Assembly (NCBI RefSeq): GCF_028462125.1
Contig: NZ_CP115468.1
Location: forward strand, 1,820,097 to 1,884,096
DNA length: 64,000 nucleotides
Reading direction: 5' to 3'
From: Leptospira sp. GIMC2001
GTDB taxonomy: Bacteria; Spirochaetota; Leptospiria; Leptospirales; Leptospiraceae
Shown: in pieces, positions 20,232-30,083 of the stretch
How the letters are laid out: every line of letters starts with the position of its first letter
Position numbering within the stretch: position 1 is the stretch's first letter
Position numbers and translations under genes: made by a program
Notes under the pieces: model-generated
Told to the model about the DNA's origin: nothing
The model's database searches: none
What the model saw: the letters and a program-made list of their open reading frames with translations, nothing else

Positions 20232-20287
20232 AATTGTATCCAGGTAAGTTTTCTGTACTTTCTATTATCGGATTCTAGAAGGCGAAC

Positions 20288-21310
20288 TTAAATTTCCTTA
20301 TAATGAAATATTTCATATCCATTCTCCCGAAACTCAATTCGAATTTTACCTTCGAGTTCCATTTTTTTGATGATAGAATAGACGAGTCCCAATGCTGTTG
20401 GCAAATGTCCTCCGCTATGAACTTTTTTGCCGATAGCCGCTTCCATTAGATGCAATAGGTCTGAAGATCCTTCTTTGAGTCGTCGGATGACCCCTTTTTC
20501 TAGAATCGAGAGAGTCTTTTTTACTAAGGTGATAGTTTTGTGTGGATTTTCAATTTCTTTGCCGTGAGCGGGAAGGAGTCTTTTGATTGGCTCTTCCAAC
20601 AACTTCGAAAGTGTAAAATGATAATCATTTAAGCTTCCATCCAATTCTGAATAGATTGCAGTGAGATTTGCGATAATTAAGTCACCGGAAAAATATACAC
20701 CACAGTCCGCCAAGACCGGTGTGATATGATATAAATTATGTCCTGGAGTATGGATAAATCGGATTGTTCGTCCATTGAATTCCATGCTATCATTATGATC
20801 CAGTGCTACATCAATTCGTAGATTCGGATTGCCTTTCTTAGTTTTATTGAACTTACTAAAGAAAGTATTCCATCCTTCTCTTGATTTGGTGAGTATATCA
20901 TTGAGTTGCTCTGGATCTCCAAAAGCTCGATGGAATAAATCTTCAGTAGCTTGCTCAAATAATTTCATTGATTCAATATAATTACCAACGCCATCTTGCA
21001 TAGATCGATATCCATAATAGATTGCATGAGGCGCATACGATTTCAATAATAGAGCCGAAGATATATGATCAAGATGGTTATGTGTATAAATAATATGCTT
21101 AATATCTTTTAGGGAAAATCCGCGTGTTCGAAGTGAGGCTTGCAGCATTGGTATAGATTCAATATATCCAGAATCAATTAGAGTCAATCCATCATTCACT
21201 AAAATATATATATTGTTAGGTGCATAAAATGGTTGAGGAAGTACGATCTTAAAAATATCATCACCGATAGATTCCATAGGAGGAATTTTCTTAGCTGGGG
21301 TTATCTTCAT
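20288..21310 (-). CDS. MBL-fold metallohydrolase
   Basis: This 340-residue protein has the metallo-beta-lactamase metal motif THNHLDH (H77, H79, D81, H82), then HTPGHNLYHI, SGDLIIANL and LPAHGKEIENP, so both metal sites appear complete. The last 70 or so residues (EKGVIRRLKEG...) resemble the winged-helix tail found in LACTB2-like members. Substrate unknown; a thioester or phosphodiester is usual for the class. It overlaps the TPR gene by 4 bases, which suggests co-translation. Confidence 0.85.
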   Translation of the reverse strand: MKITPAKKIPPMESIGDDIFKIVLPQPFYAPNNIYILVNDGLTLIDSGYIESIPMLQASLRTRGFSLKDIKHIIYTHNHLDHISSALLLKSYAPHAIYYGYRSMQDGVGNYIESMKLFEQATEDLFHRAFGDPEQLNDILTKSREGWNTFFSKFNKTKKGNPNLRIDVALDHNDSMEFNGRTIRFIHTPGHNLYHITPVLADCGVYFSGDLIIANLTAIYSELDGSLNDYHFTLSKLLEEPIKRLLPAHGKEIENPHKTITLVKKTLSILEKGVIRRLKEGSSDLLHLMEAAIGKKVHSGGHLPTALGLVYSIIKKMELEGKIRIEFRENGYEIFHYKEI

Positions 21311-22362
21311 TTGAAATTACTTACATCCTTTTCTACATCATCTTCAAGTTGTGTTTTCTTTGCATCCGCGAATTTCTTAGTAATATCTCTTCGTCTTTGA
21401 ATTACTTTATAAGAGAAGCTACCGAAAAATGGATCATTCGGATATTCTAAAATTTTGTTGTATTGACTTTCAGCTGTAGCGTAATCTTGCACTTTCGATG
21501 CTGTTTCGGCAAAATAATAGTGAAACTTTTTGTCGTAAGATTTTTCTTTGCCTTCGGGAGAATAGAGTTCAGTTTTGTTCAGAATCATGTAAGCTCTATA
21601 GTGATTGCCAGCTTCCATTTCCAATCTGGCTAAACCTAATTTCGCATTTGGGCTTCCATCATCTATTGTTAATGCCCGGTCTAAGTAAAGTTTTGCTCTA
21701 TTCTTGAGTCCTGTCTCTAAGTAATGTTCGGCGAGTAATACAAGTGCCGTTATGTCAAATGAATTTCGACTCACAGCATCTTTAAAGTTTTTGATTGCAT
21801 AGTAGTTTTCGTTTTTTAATAAACTAAGAATCCCAATATGAATATATGTTCGGTAAAATTCTGGGATTTCTGATTTGGCAAATTCAAACTGAGCCAAAGC
21901 CTCATCGTATCTACTACTTAGGTGCAGAAGTCTTCCATAATTGTATCGAAAGGCAAAAAATCTTGGATCATATAGAATTCCTGCTTTCAGCATCTCTTCT
22001 GCTTGAGCTCTTTCCTTTGGTTCAGCTTTGAGAAGGATCTCAACTATCTCATTATTGAATTTGGCTGAATTGGTTATTGTCTTGTCTTGGAATTTAAAAC
22101 TTCCCATAGACCGAGGCGGTTCTCCTTCCCAGAGCTTACCCGTGGTCACGATAAAATCTTCTGGAATTATTATCAGTCCTCCGTTGGGAAAATCGCTGGG
22201 ATCTTCTTCTCCTTCGCCCCAGAGAAGATCGGGATAGAGTTTACCATCGATAGTAACTTGAGAATGAACTGCAAAACTGAAGCAAGAAATTCCTAAAAAA
22301 AAGAGAAAGATTTTCAAAAATGGGAAAAAGGAATAAGGAAATACTTTTCTGAGATTTTTCAT
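21307..22362 (-). CDS. Exported TPR-repeat protein
   Basis: From the ATG at 22362 the 351-residue protein starts with a basic and then hydrophobic signal (MKNLRKVFPYSFFPFLKIFLF) and probable cleavage after AVHS. An upstream start at 22425 is possible but would put 21 residues before the signal and reach the ccmA start codon. From about residue 110 it has TPR-like pairs: FFAFRYNYGRLLHLSSRYDE, FYRTYIHIGILSLLKNENYY, ITALVLLAEHYLETGLKNRA and PNAKLGLARLEMEAGNHYRA. It is a scaffold type with no enzymatic motif, and is coupled to the MBL gene. Confidence 0.75.
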   Translation of the reverse strand: MKNLRKVFPYSFFPFLKIFLFFLGISCFSFAVHSQVTIDGKLYPDLLWGEGEEDPSDFPNGGLIIIPEDFIVTTGKLWEGEPPRSMGSFKFQDKTITNSAKFNNEIVEILLKAEPKERAQAEEMLKAGILYDPRFFAFRYNYGRLLHLSSRYDEALAQFEFAKSEIPEFYRTYIHIGILSLLKNENYYAIKNFKDAVSRNSFDITALVLLAEHYLETGLKNRAKLYLDRALTIDDGSPNAKLGLARLEMEAGNHYRAYMILNKTELYSPEGKEKSYDKKFHYYFAETASKVQDYATAESQYNKILEYPNDPFFGSFSYKVIQRRRDITKKFADAKKTQLEDDVEKDVSNFK

Positions 22363-22424
22363 GATAGCAAAGAAACACTCGTCGAATCGTAACATATTTT
22401 CAGACTGGATATACGAGTTTTCCA

Positions 22425-23057
22425 TTGGAAATTATTAGCGTTACAAACCTATCTTATTCTATCGGCGCAAAAGTCGTTCTCAAAAATGTGAATTTTGCGC
22501 TAAAAAAGGGTGAGGCGCATGCTTTAAGAGGAGACAATGGAGTAGGTAAATCGACTATTCTCAAAATCCTTCTAAACTATTCTCATTTCCCAAATGAAGT
22601 TCGATGGAATCAAACCGGCAATACTTCTATTCAGACAAAGAATCTGATATCTTTTCTCGGTCATGAGTTGGGATTGTATTCGAGCTTGAGTCTTGAAGAG
22701 AATCTAAGATTTTTTTATAATATTTCTTTGTCGCCATTTCCCTGGAGCACGATTCTGGATTGGGTTCATCGATTCAATTTGCATCGAAGATTAGATGATC
22801 CCATTTTTTCTTTTTCTAGAGGTATGAAGCAAAAGGCTGCACTCATCCGAACTCTTCTCTCACGAAGCGAACTGATTCTTTTGGATGAACCATTTACGGG
22901 ATTGGATGAAACTTCTTATCGAAATGTTTTGGAACTTTTGCAAGAAATTCTAAAAGATTCTACTATTTTTGCAGTGATCCACGGAATGGAACATCCGATT
23001 TGGAAAAACCAATTTAAAATTGAAAAAGGAGGAAAACTTGTTTCTTACAATTCTTAA
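22425..23057 (+). CDS. ccmA: Haem exporter ATP-binding protein CcmA
   Basis: This 210-residue ABC ATPase has Walker A RGDNGVGKST, signature FSRGMKQKAALIRTLL, Walker B LILLDEP and FTGLDE. The order ccmA-ccmB-ccmC fixes it as the ATPase of the System I cytochrome c maturation complex CcmABCD. The start is TTG. Its 3' end contains AAGGAGG, which serves as the ribosome binding site for ccmB, so the two genes overlap and are coupled. Confidence 0.87.
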   Translation: MEIISVTNLSYSIGAKVVLKNVNFALKKGEAHALRGDNGVGKSTILKILLNYSHFPNEVRWNQTGNTSIQTKNLISFLGHELGLYSSLSLEENLRFFYNISLSPFPWSTILDWVHRFNLHRRLDDPIFSFSRGMKQKAALIRTLLSRSELILLDEPFTGLDETSYRNVLELLQEILKDSTIFAVIHGMEHPIWKNQFKIEKGGKLVSYNS

Positions 23058-23700
23058 TAAAGAAATTAAATTGATTTCGAGATCGACGAGTGGATTTATC
23101 TCTATGGCAGTTTTAGCTTTTACAATTTTATTTATTTTTTATTTTTCCATTGAAAAAAACCAAATCTTGATTCCAACTAGTTTGGCTGGAATCAAGTGGG
23201 CAATTGTTTTTATTGTATCTTTTGTTCTGATTGGACAATCTAGTTGGGAAGAAAGAGAAACGGGAGCTCATCGAATCACTAAGCTTTTTGTATCAAATTG
23301 GATACTATTTATGGTTAAATCTTTTGCAGTATGGCTTATGTTAATTGTTATAGAAATTTTACTTGTTTTTGCTATGGTTTTATTTTTCCAAAATAGTAAA
23401 ATGGAAAATATTCTTGCTCAATTGATGTTTATTATACCAGGTTCTTTGTCGCTTTCTTTTCTTGGAGTCAGTCTTGCGAACATTTCGAACGCTTCTCGAA
23501 TGAAAGAAATTATTCTTCCATTGCTTATGGTACCATTTAGTATTCCTTTATTTTTATACGGACTCAATTCCGAATATAAATATTTGAAAAATCCAGAAAC
23601 TCTAATTTCCTCGATTTTTCTATTGATTTTTTTCTGTTTCTTTTATGGGGGGATTGGAGCATTGTTCCAAGAGGTTTTATCGGAGGATATGGATGGTTAA
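23038..23700 (+). CDS. ccmB: Haem exporter membrane protein CcmB
   Basis: With the TTG start at 23038 the protein has 220 residues. This start is preceded by AAGGAGG at 23026-23032 with 5-base spacing, which decides it over the in-frame TTG at 23020. About six membrane segments follow the CcmB plan. The cytoplasmic loop WEERETGAHRITKLFVSNW is the family's signature area, and SLSFLGVSLANISNASRMKEIILPLLMVPFSIPLFLYG is the conserved second part. It overlaps ccmC by 8 bases. Confidence 0.87.
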   Translation: MFLTILNKEIKLISRSTSGFISMAVLAFTILFIFYFSIEKNQILIPTSLAGIKWAIVFIVSFVLIGQSSWEERETGAHRITKLFVSNWILFMVKSFAVWLMLIVIEILLVFAMVLFFQNSKMENILAQLMFIIPGSLSLSFLGVSLANISNASRMKEIILPLLMVPFSIPLFLYGLNSEYKYLKNPETLISSIFLLIFFCFFYGGIGALFQEVLSEDMDG

Positions 23701-24421
23701 CAACGCAATTAGCTCAGATTCTAATAAAATCTCTATATCATCTTGGCTTTGGGATTTTTTGATATTTTTCATCTTTGTTGTGTTATCTGGATATTCAATT
23801 CACTATGCAATGAAAGTTCCGAATGTCTTACTTGAGCAAGGACTTTCGCATCGAATTTTCTATTTCCATGTTCCGGTTGCTTGGGTTGCTTTGTATGGCC
23901 CTTTATTTTCATTCATTGCATCAATTTTTTATTTATTAACAAGAAATTTAAAATTCGATCGAATGAGTTTTGCTCTAAATCAAGTTTCTCTAATATTTGC
24001 TATTGGAGTGTTATTTTCGGGTCCCATTTGGGCTTACAGTGCTTGGGGAGTTCCTTGGGATTGGACCGATGCAAGATTGCAGTCATTTTTTATTCTATGC
24101 CTTTCTCTATTTGGATATTTTATTTTTCGATCTCTGATTCCAAATCCAATAAAGAAAGCTATGATTGGTGCTTACTTAACAATTCTCTGTGGTGTCAATG
24201 CGGTTCTTACTTGGGGCGCGATTCGATGGATTGATAACCCAGGCAATCACCCAAGTTCTGTTCTGGGCAAAGGCGGAATGGAAACAGATATGAGAATTGC
24301 TTTTTATCTAAATGTTTTAGCATTTCATATACTGTTTCTTGTTTTTATACGAATTGCATACAGGCTTGAAAATATTCAAAATTTTCGCAACATTATCAAA
24401 GCAAGCATGGATGATGAATGA
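23693..24421 (+). CDS. ccmC: Haem handling protein CcmC
   Basis: The ATG at 23693 is chosen because GGAGG lies 6 bases upstream inside ccmB; earlier in-frame codons lack a site. The 242-residue protein has six membrane segments and the WWD-type haem motif WGVPWDWTDARLQSF, with conserved histidines in FYFHVPVAW and NPGNHPSS. CcmC passes haem to CcmE in System I cytochrome c maturation. ccmD, ccmE and ccmF are not in this window. The stop overlaps the next gene by 4 bases. Confidence 0.87.
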   Translation: MVNNAISSDSNKISISSWLWDFLIFFIFVVLSGYSIHYAMKVPNVLLEQGLSHRIFYFHVPVAWVALYGPLFSFIASIFYLLTRNLKFDRMSFALNQVSLIFAIGVLFSGPIWAYSAWGVPWDWTDARLQSFFILCLSLFGYFIFRSLIPNPIKKAMIGAYLTILCGVNAVLTWGAIRWIDNPGNHPSSVLGKGGMETDMRIAFYLNVLAFHILFLVFIRIAYRLENIQNFRNIIKASMDDE

Positions 24422-25557
24422 TGGAGATGCCCGCTCTGTCACGAAATTATTCTATCTTGGTTGTTGATGATGCAACAGAGAATGTGGAATTTGTAGATCG
24501 ATTGCTCAAATCAGAAAATTTTACAGTATACAAATCTTATTCAGCGCAGACGGCAAGATCTATCCTACTAACTGAAGAGATCGATCTAATTCTATTGGAT
24601 GTAAACATGCCGGATCAGAATGGATATTCTTTTTGTAAAGAACTCAGAGAGATTGATAAATTTAGTCTGCTCCCAATTCTATTTATTACAGCAGTTGATC
24701 GAGAAATTGGTTTCCAAGAAGCCATCGCCAATGGTGGAGATGATTTTATAAGTAAACCGTTTCATAAAAAAGAGCTGATTGCAAAAATTCGTGCCTTCCT
24801 TCGAATCAAAGATCTTCAAGATCACTTAATGATCGAAAAGGTTCGATACGAAAAAGAACTTAAAGCTGCTAGAAAAGTTCAAGAGCAAATGATTCCAGCC
24901 AAATCGATTGAATGGAATGGAATAAAAGCCAGTACGTATTTACATCCTCTATTCCAGATCGGAGGAGACTTCGTAGATATTTGGACGGAAAATAATGAAC
25001 TGCATGCTGTGATTGCAGATTGTTCAGGGCATGGACCTTCAGCAGCATTAATTGGTGTTATGTTCAAGATGCAACTTTTGAATTGTCAAGTTGGCTCCAC
25101 TCTTGCCGAGAAGGTAGATTGCTTGAGATCGAATTTGAGACGAATATTGCCTGAAGATTATTTTATCACTTTAGTATATTTGATTATTTCTCCAGATAGA
25201 TCGATTCAGTATATTAAATGTGGTCATCCGGAACCCATTTATTATAAAGATTCCATAGTGAATTCGCTTCCCGGTCAGAGTCCTTTGATTATAGATCTGA
25301 ATCTTATACCTCAAGATCATATCCAATCAATTACGCTTGAGAAGGGTACGACACTATTGCTCTATACAGATGGAATGATCGAAGCAACAAATTCTAAGCT
25401 TGAGATGTTTCAGACTCAAGGTCTTATGGATTTATTCAAAACAGTTATGGATAAGAAAGAACCAGATATTTTCAATGGTATGATCAATGGTGTTTTGGAA
25501 TATTGTGGGGATGCGGAACCCGAAGATGATATGGCAATGTTATGTATACAGTTTTAA
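24418..25557 (+). CDS. Response regulator with SpoIIE-type PP2C phosphatase output
   Basis: This 379-residue protein has a receiver domain (residues about 12-130) with acidic pair D17-D18, phospho-acceptor D61 in [14 protein letters not shown]91 and K113 in ISKPF. A coiled linker (residues about 135-155, [17 protein letters not shown]) leads to a PP2C/RsbU-type phosphatase domain with [35 protein letters not shown] and [10 protein letters not shown]. Such proteins usually dephosphorylate an anti-anti-sigma factor. No sensor kinase or STAS protein is adjacent. It is coupled to ccmC upstream and purC downstream. Confidence 0.9.
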   Translation: MMEMPALSRNYSILVVDDATENVEFVDRLLKSENFTVYKSYSAQTARSILLTEEIDLILLDVNMPDQNGYSFCKELREIDKFSLLPILFITAVDREIGFQEAIANGGDDFISKPFHKKELIAKIRAFLRIKDLQDHLMIEKVRYEKELKAARKVQEQMIPAKSIEWNGIKASTYLHPLFQIGGDFVDIWTENNELHAVIADCSGHGPSAALIGVMFKMQLLNCQVGSTLAEKVDCLRSNLRRILPEDYFITLVYLIISPDRSIQYIKCGHPEPIYYKDSIVNSLPGQSPLIIDLNLIPQDHIQSITLEKGTTLLLYTDGMIEATNSKLEMFQTQGLMDLFKTVMDKKEPDIFNGMINGVLEYCGDAEPEDDMAMLCIQF

Positions 25558-26411
25558 ATATTAAACCTTCCTATGTTGGTAAAGTAAGAGATGTCTTCGA
25601 TCTAGGCGATTCTTTGATACTTGTATCAACGGATCGAATTTCTGCATTTGATGTGGTATTCGATGAGACAATACCGAACAAGGGAAAAGTTCTAAACCAC
25701 GTTTCCATTGCTTGGTTTGAATTTTTTTCGAGTATTGCAAATCATATTATAGAAACAGATTATAGAAAATTTCCTGAACCGTTTCGAAGCGATAGCTATT
25801 TAGAAGGAAGATCTATTCTTGTAAAAAAATGCAAACGGATTGATTATGAATGTGTCGTTCGTGGCTACCTGAGCGGTTCTGCGTTTAAAGAATACACGAA
25901 AACAGGACAGATTGCTTTCAAGGATTACCCAAAAGGAATGCTTGAATCCGAAAAGTTGGCAGGACCCATCTTTACTCCGGCACGAAAGAATGATATAGGT
26001 CACGATGAGAATATTTCTGAGCACTTGATGGCTGAAGAAGTAGGTCAAGAACTTTTTGACAAGCTCAAGTCCACATCGATCCATCTTTATACAGTTGCAA
26101 GGGAAAGATTGGAAAAAAGCGGATTGATTCTCTGTGATACTAAATTTGAATTCGGGTTGATCGGAGATGAAGTGATTTTGATTGATGAATTACTCACACC
26201 TGATTCTTCTCGCTACTGGGAAGCTTCTACTTATAAAACGGGAATCAGCCCACCGAGTTTAGATAAACAAATTCTCAGAAATTATCTAGAGACTCTAGAT
26301 TGGGATAAAAATCCTCCGCCTCCACCTCTCTCAAAGGAAATACAACTTGAACTCAAAAGAAAATACGAAATCTTGGAAGAAATTATAATACAATGTACAT
26401 CGCGCAAATAA
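25542..26411 (+). CDS. purC: SAICAR synthetase
   Basis: Phosphoribosylaminoimidazole-succinocarboxamide synthase, purine pathway step 7. The 289-residue protein starts [30 protein letters not shown] and contains [22 protein letters not shown] and [14 protein letters not shown]. Its first 16 bases overlap the end of the phosphatase gene, and its last 19 bases overlap purS. The length is that of the eukaryote-like, longer purC class rather than the 237-residue E. coli form. Confidence 0.95.
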   Translation: MYTVLNIKPSYVGKVRDVFDLGDSLILVSTDRISAFDVVFDETIPNKGKVLNHVSIAWFEFFSSIANHIIETDYRKFPEPFRSDSYLEGRSILVKKCKRIDYECVVRGYLSGSAFKEYTKTGQIAFKDYPKGMLESEKLAGPIFTPARKNDIGHDENISEHLMAEEVGQELFDKLKSTSIHLYTVARERLEKSGLILCDTKFEFGLIGDEVILIDELLTPDSSRYWEASTYKTGISPPSLDKQILRNYLETLDWDKNPPPPPLSKEIQLELKRKYEILEEIIIQCTSRK

Positions 26412-26641
26412 ATATCACCCTTAAAGAATCCGTGCTCGATCCCCAAGGTCAAACTGTTATGAAGGCCTTGAATGGAATGGGCGAGACCCAAGTAAAAGAT
26501 GTTCGCGTCGGCAAATACGTTGAACTTCAATTGAACGAAACTTCTCAGTCAGACGCAGAAAAATCTGCGACAAGAATCTGCGAGAAGCTTTTAGTCAATA
26601 GTGTAATTGAGTCATACCGTTTATCGATAGTTCAAGCATGA
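26393..26641 (+). CDS. purS: FGAM synthase small subunit PurS
   Basis: This 82-residue protein fits Pur[21 protein letters not shown], then [23 protein letters not shown] and a C-terminal IVQA. PurS bridges PurQ and the small-type PurL to transfer ammonia. It overlaps purC by 19 bases and purQ by 4 bases (ATGA). The presence of PurS implies a separate purL elsewhere; none is in the window. Confidence 0.93.
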   Translation: MYIAQINITLKESVLDPQGQTVMKALNGMGETQVKDVRVGKYVELQLNETSQSDAEKSATRICEKLLVNSVIESYRLSIVQA

Positions 26642-27303
26642 AAGCATCAGTTGTCACGTTCCCTGGTTCCAATTGCGATAAAGACATTGGAAGTGTTTTA
26701 GAAGAATTTTATAATATTAAAGTGAATTATATCTGGCATAAGGATTCGATTCCTTCAGGACAGGATCTTGTAGTTTTGCCCGGTGGATTTTCTTATGGTG
26801 ATTATCTACGATGTGGCGCGATGGCACGTTTTTCACCTGCGATGGAATCTGTTGTGGATTATGCCAGTAAAGGCGGTAAAGTATTAGGGATCTGTAATGG
26901 GTTTCAAGTTCTAACAGAAGCCGGATTGTTACCTGGAGCACTCACCAATAATTTGAGTCTCAAATACATATGCAAAGATGTTGAAATGGAAACTTCGATT
27001 GATTCTAAGAATTATTGGAAATCCATGACTGCAAAGAATCATTCTAATAGTTTTACTTGGCCTATCGCACATGGTGAAGGAAGATACTATGCTGATAAGC
27101 AAACTCTTGATAGTTTAGAGAATGATGGACTTGTACTTGCTTACTATAAAGAAAATCCAAATGGATCTGAGAGACATATAGCTGGAATCTCATCTCCCAA
27201 CAAAAAAGTGGTGGGTATGATGCCTCATCCGGAACGTGCAATGAATCCGTATACTGGGCTTATGGACGGGAAGCTATTTTTTGACTATTTTCTAGGTATA
27301 TAA
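26638..27303 (+). CDS. purQ: FGAM synthase glutaminase subunit PurQ
   Basis: This 221-residue class I glutamine amidotransferase supplies ammonia to PurL. The nucleophile Cys lies in VLGICNGFQVLTEAGLLPG, and the His/Glu pair is in GMMPHPERAMNP near the end. VVLPGGFSYGDYLRCGAMA is the family oxyanion region. It overlaps purS by 4 bases, completing the purC-purS-purQ unit. Confidence 0.95.
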   Translation: MKASVVTFPGSNCDKDIGSVLEEFYNIKVNYIWHKDSIPSGQDLVVLPGGFSYGDYLRCGAMARFSPAMESVVDYASKGGKVLGICNGFQVLTEAGLLPGALTNNLSLKYICKDVEMETSIDSKNYWKSMTAKNHSNSFTWPIAHGEGRYYADKQTLDSLENDGLVLAYYKENPNGSERHIAGISSPNKKVVGMMPHPERAMNPYTGLMDGKLFFDYFLGI

Positions 27304-27355
27304 TTTTTCTTCTTTTCATTCTGAGTTCATACCTTTAGAATGGGAGGATAAAATT

Positions 27356-28639
27356 ATGACTCGAGCTTCATCACAAGATACAATAGACTGTGTTGATTTC
27401 ATTCTAAAAAAAAGTGAAGTCATCACCATAATTTTAGGTGGAGGCAAGGGTACGAGACTTATGCCTCTCACTGATAGAAGATCCAAACCTGCTGTTAGCT
27501 TTGGCGGAAAATATCGGTTGATCGATATCCCAATTTCAAATTCTCTGAATTCTGGCTTCAACCAAATTTTCGTTTTAACCCAATTCAATTCATACTCCCT
27601 CAATAGACATATTTCCAGAACTTACAATATCAATTCAATCAACAACAAAAGTTTTGTTGAGATCATTGCAGCTGAGCAGACAAATCTGAGTGTAAACTGG
27701 TTCGAAGGTACGGCAGATGCCGTAAGAAAAGTACTCCCACATATCCAAGAATACAAACCAAAATATGTAATGATTCTTTCAGGCGATCAATTGTACAATA
27801 TGAATCTAACGGAGTTTGTTCAGAATCACATGATCAATCCTGATACGGAGATTAGTGTTGCTGCCAATTCTGTGCCTGAAGATCGAGTTCATGGACTAGG
27901 AATCATCAAGGCAAACAAAGCTGGCTATATTGAAGAATTTATCGAAAAGCCAAGTGATATCACTCAAGTAGAATCTTGCAGAATGCCAGATAGTAATTTT
28001 TTAGCAAATATGGGTATCTATGTTTTCAACACGAAAACATTGATTGATGTTCTTTCTGATAAAACCAAGACCGATTTCGGTAAAGAAATTCTTCCTCAAT
28101 CTCTTGCCACAAGAAAGGTAAGATCTTATGAATACAAAGGTTACTGGGAAGATATTGGAACCATCAAGGCATTTTATGATGCAAATCTTATGCTAACAGA
28201 TGACATTCCTCCTTTTACTCTCTATGAAGAAGATACACCTCTTTATACTAGGGCAAGATCTCTTCCTCCAACGAAGCTGAACAATGCTCGCGTTAACAAA
28301 GCTTTGATATGTGAAGGATCGATTATCAATGATGCAGAAATCTATAGATCGATTATTGGAATTCGTCAATTCATAGATGCAGGAACCAAAATATCCGACA
28401 GTGTCATTATGGGCTTGGACAATTACGGATTCCAAGAAGGAAGCAATATCAAGCGAGGTGTCGGTCCTAATTGTGAGATCCACAAAACCATCATTGATAA
28501 AGATTGCTCAATTGGAGCGGGTGTTAAACTACTTAATACGAACAATGTTCAGAATTATGAAGATGAGTATGTTGTAATTAGAGATGGGATCATTGTCGTC
28601 CCTAGACGAACGGTTGTCCCGGACGGTTATGAGATTTAA
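27356..28639 (+). CDS. glgC: Glucose-1-phosphate adenylyltransferase
   Basis: Makes ADP-glucose for glycogen or trehalose-type synthesis. The 427-residue protein has the nucleotidyltransferase start ILGGGKGTRLMPLTDRRSKP, then GGKYRLIDIPISNSLNSG, WFEGTADAVRK, the sugar-phosphate Lys in EEFIEKPSD and a C-terminal left-handed beta-helix part. GGGAGG precedes the ATG by 8 bases. About 16 extra residues precede the usual start of the domain. No other glg gene is in the window. Confidence 0.9.
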   Translation: MTRASSQDTIDCVDFILKKSEVITIILGGGKGTRLMPLTDRRSKPAVSFGGKYRLIDIPISNSLNSGFNQIFVLTQFNSYSLNRHISRTYNINSINNKSFVEIIAAEQTNLSVNWFEGTADAVRKVLPHIQEYKPKYVMILSGDQLYNMNLTEFVQNHMINPDTEISVAANSVPEDRVHGLGIIKANKAGYIEEFIEKPSDITQVESCRMPDSNFLANMGIYVFNTKTLIDVLSDKTKTDFGKEILPQSLATRKVRSYEYKGYWEDIGTIKAFYDANLMLTDDIPPFTLYEEDTPLYTRARSLPPTKLNNARVNKALICEGSIINDAEIYRSIIGIRQFIDAGTKISDSVIMGLDNYGFQEGSNIKRGVGPNCEIHKTIIDKDCSIGAGVKLLNTNNVQNYEDEYVVIRDGIIVVPRRTVVPDGYEI

Positions 28640-28683
28640 AATAACATAAATCTGCAGAAAATTGTTACGAATTTGTCTTATTT

Positions 28684-28713
28684 TTGACACAAAAAAAGCT
28701 ATCCAAATACTAT
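28684..28713 (+). promoter_or_regulatory. Sigma70-type promoter before the EAL gene
   Basis: A consensus TTGACA (28684-28689), an 18-base spacer and TACTAT (28708-28713) lie 56 bases before the EAL-domain start codon. The gene is therefore probably expressed on its own and not as part of a glgC unit. Confidence 0.65.
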
Positions 28714-28768
28714 AGAGTTGATATGATGACCTATGAGCTCAGGATTCTGAGCCTTAAAGAGAGATTTC

Positions 28769-30010
28769 ATGTCGACCGGTATACCAAATGGAATAGATCC
28801 AGTGTTTCTTAACGAATCGTTTTTCGTTCCGCACTTTCAACCTATATTGAATGTGACAACGAGAAATGTTTCTGGCTATGAAGTGCTTGGACGACTTTTC
28901 TCACCCACAGAAAACCAATTCCACTCACTGGGATCGTATTTCCATGGAGGCGGCGGTGACGATATTCTCAACGTGTATAATGTGGATAGAATCATTCGAG
29001 AAAAAGCCATTCGGTATCTTAAGGATTCTCACTCCAAAACGAAATTATTCTTCAATATCATGCCGAACTTTCTTTCACGAGTTCATAAATCGGATCTACG
29101 CGCTGATCGCTTCCATATCATTCAGTTGATCGAAAAATACGAAATCAACAAAGCGGATATCGTTTTAGAGATTACAGAAGATGAATTCGAAGGATCCATT
29201 GAAAACCTCATTCAGATGGTGAGCGTGTTTCGAGAGTATGGATTGACCATTGCTATCGATGATCTTGGGGTTGGTTTTTCGAACTTAGAAAGAATCGGAT
29301 ACCTTCATCCTGATATAATCAAAGTTGATATCAAGATTATGCGAGAAAGTCTCAGCATGAATTCTTTCAAACAGGTGCTTACTGCAGTCTCTGAGATGTC
29401 TCAGAAACTTGGATCCCATCTTCTATTCGAAGGTATAGAGAATGAAGAAGAATTGAATCTTGCTCTTTCTATGGGTGCCAATCTTTTGCAGGGCTACTAT
29501 TTTGCGAAGCCCGCATCCAATTTTTTGAATAAAAATTATTTTGCCAAGTCTCTCAAAGCCACTTTGGAAAAATTTGCAGGATTGCGATTTATTGATCTGG
29601 TGGATGAACTCAATAAAGAAAGCGATTTGGTACATTCTTTGGAAGGCGTATTCCAAGTAATCCAAGCTACTGATGAGGTTGGTCTCTTAGAATCCTTTCA
29701 ATCTATCTTGGAACTTCTTCCCAAAAATATCACAAAAATATTCCTCTGCGACATCCACGGCTATCAGACAACTCCTACTTATTTGCGCAATGAAAATGGG
29801 CAATTTATGGAAAGGCTTTCTGGGCTCGGAAACAACTACGCTTGGAAACCCTACTTTATAAAACACAAAGCTTTCTCGCTCAAGGAAAATAAGAAATGGA
29901 GTATTACAACTCCTCTCTACGATATCAAGAAACAATCAGAATATGTGGTTTTCACCTATTCCATTTCTGAGGAACTGGTTCTAGTGGCACAAGTTGACTG
30001 GAAAAGTTAG
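28769..30010 (+). CDS. EAL-domain cyclic di-GMP phosphodiesterase
   Basis: The first about 250 of 413 residues form an EAL domain. Catalytic positions look intact: E in YEVLGR (the EAL motif reads EVL), N in FFNIMPNF, E in VLEITEDE, the Asp pair in AIDDLGVGFSN, K in IIKVDIKIM, E in LFEGIENEEE, and Q in LQGYYFAKP. So it should hydrolyse c-di-GMP to pGpG. The last 150 or so residues form a separate domain I could not name, perhaps sensory. There is no GGDEF domain or membrane segment. Confidence 0.87.
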   Translation: MSTGIPNGIDPVFLNESFFVPHFQPILNVTTRNVSGYEVLGRLFSPTENQFHSLGSYFHGGGGDDILNVYNVDRIIREKAIRYLKDSHSKTKLFFNIMPNFLSRVHKSDLRADRFHIIQLIEKYEINKADIVLEITEDEFEGSIENLIQMVSVFREYGLTIAIDDLGVGFSNLERIGYLHPDIIKVDIKIMRESLSMNSFKQVLTAVSEMSQKLGSHLLFEGIENEEELNLALSMGANLLQGYYFAKPASNFLNKNYFAKSLKATLEKFAGLRFIDLVDELNKESDLVHSLEGVFQVIQATDEVGLLESFQSILELLPKNITKIFLCDIHGYQTTPTYLRNENGQFMERLSGLGNNYAWKPYFIKHKAFSLKENKKWSITTPLYDIKKQSEYVVFTYSISEELVLVAQVDWKS

Positions 30011-30083
30011 AAATTTCCTTATCACTTAGAACCACTCATTTTCTAACGTCTAAGACTTAGAAGATACCCATTTGCGAGGTGAT

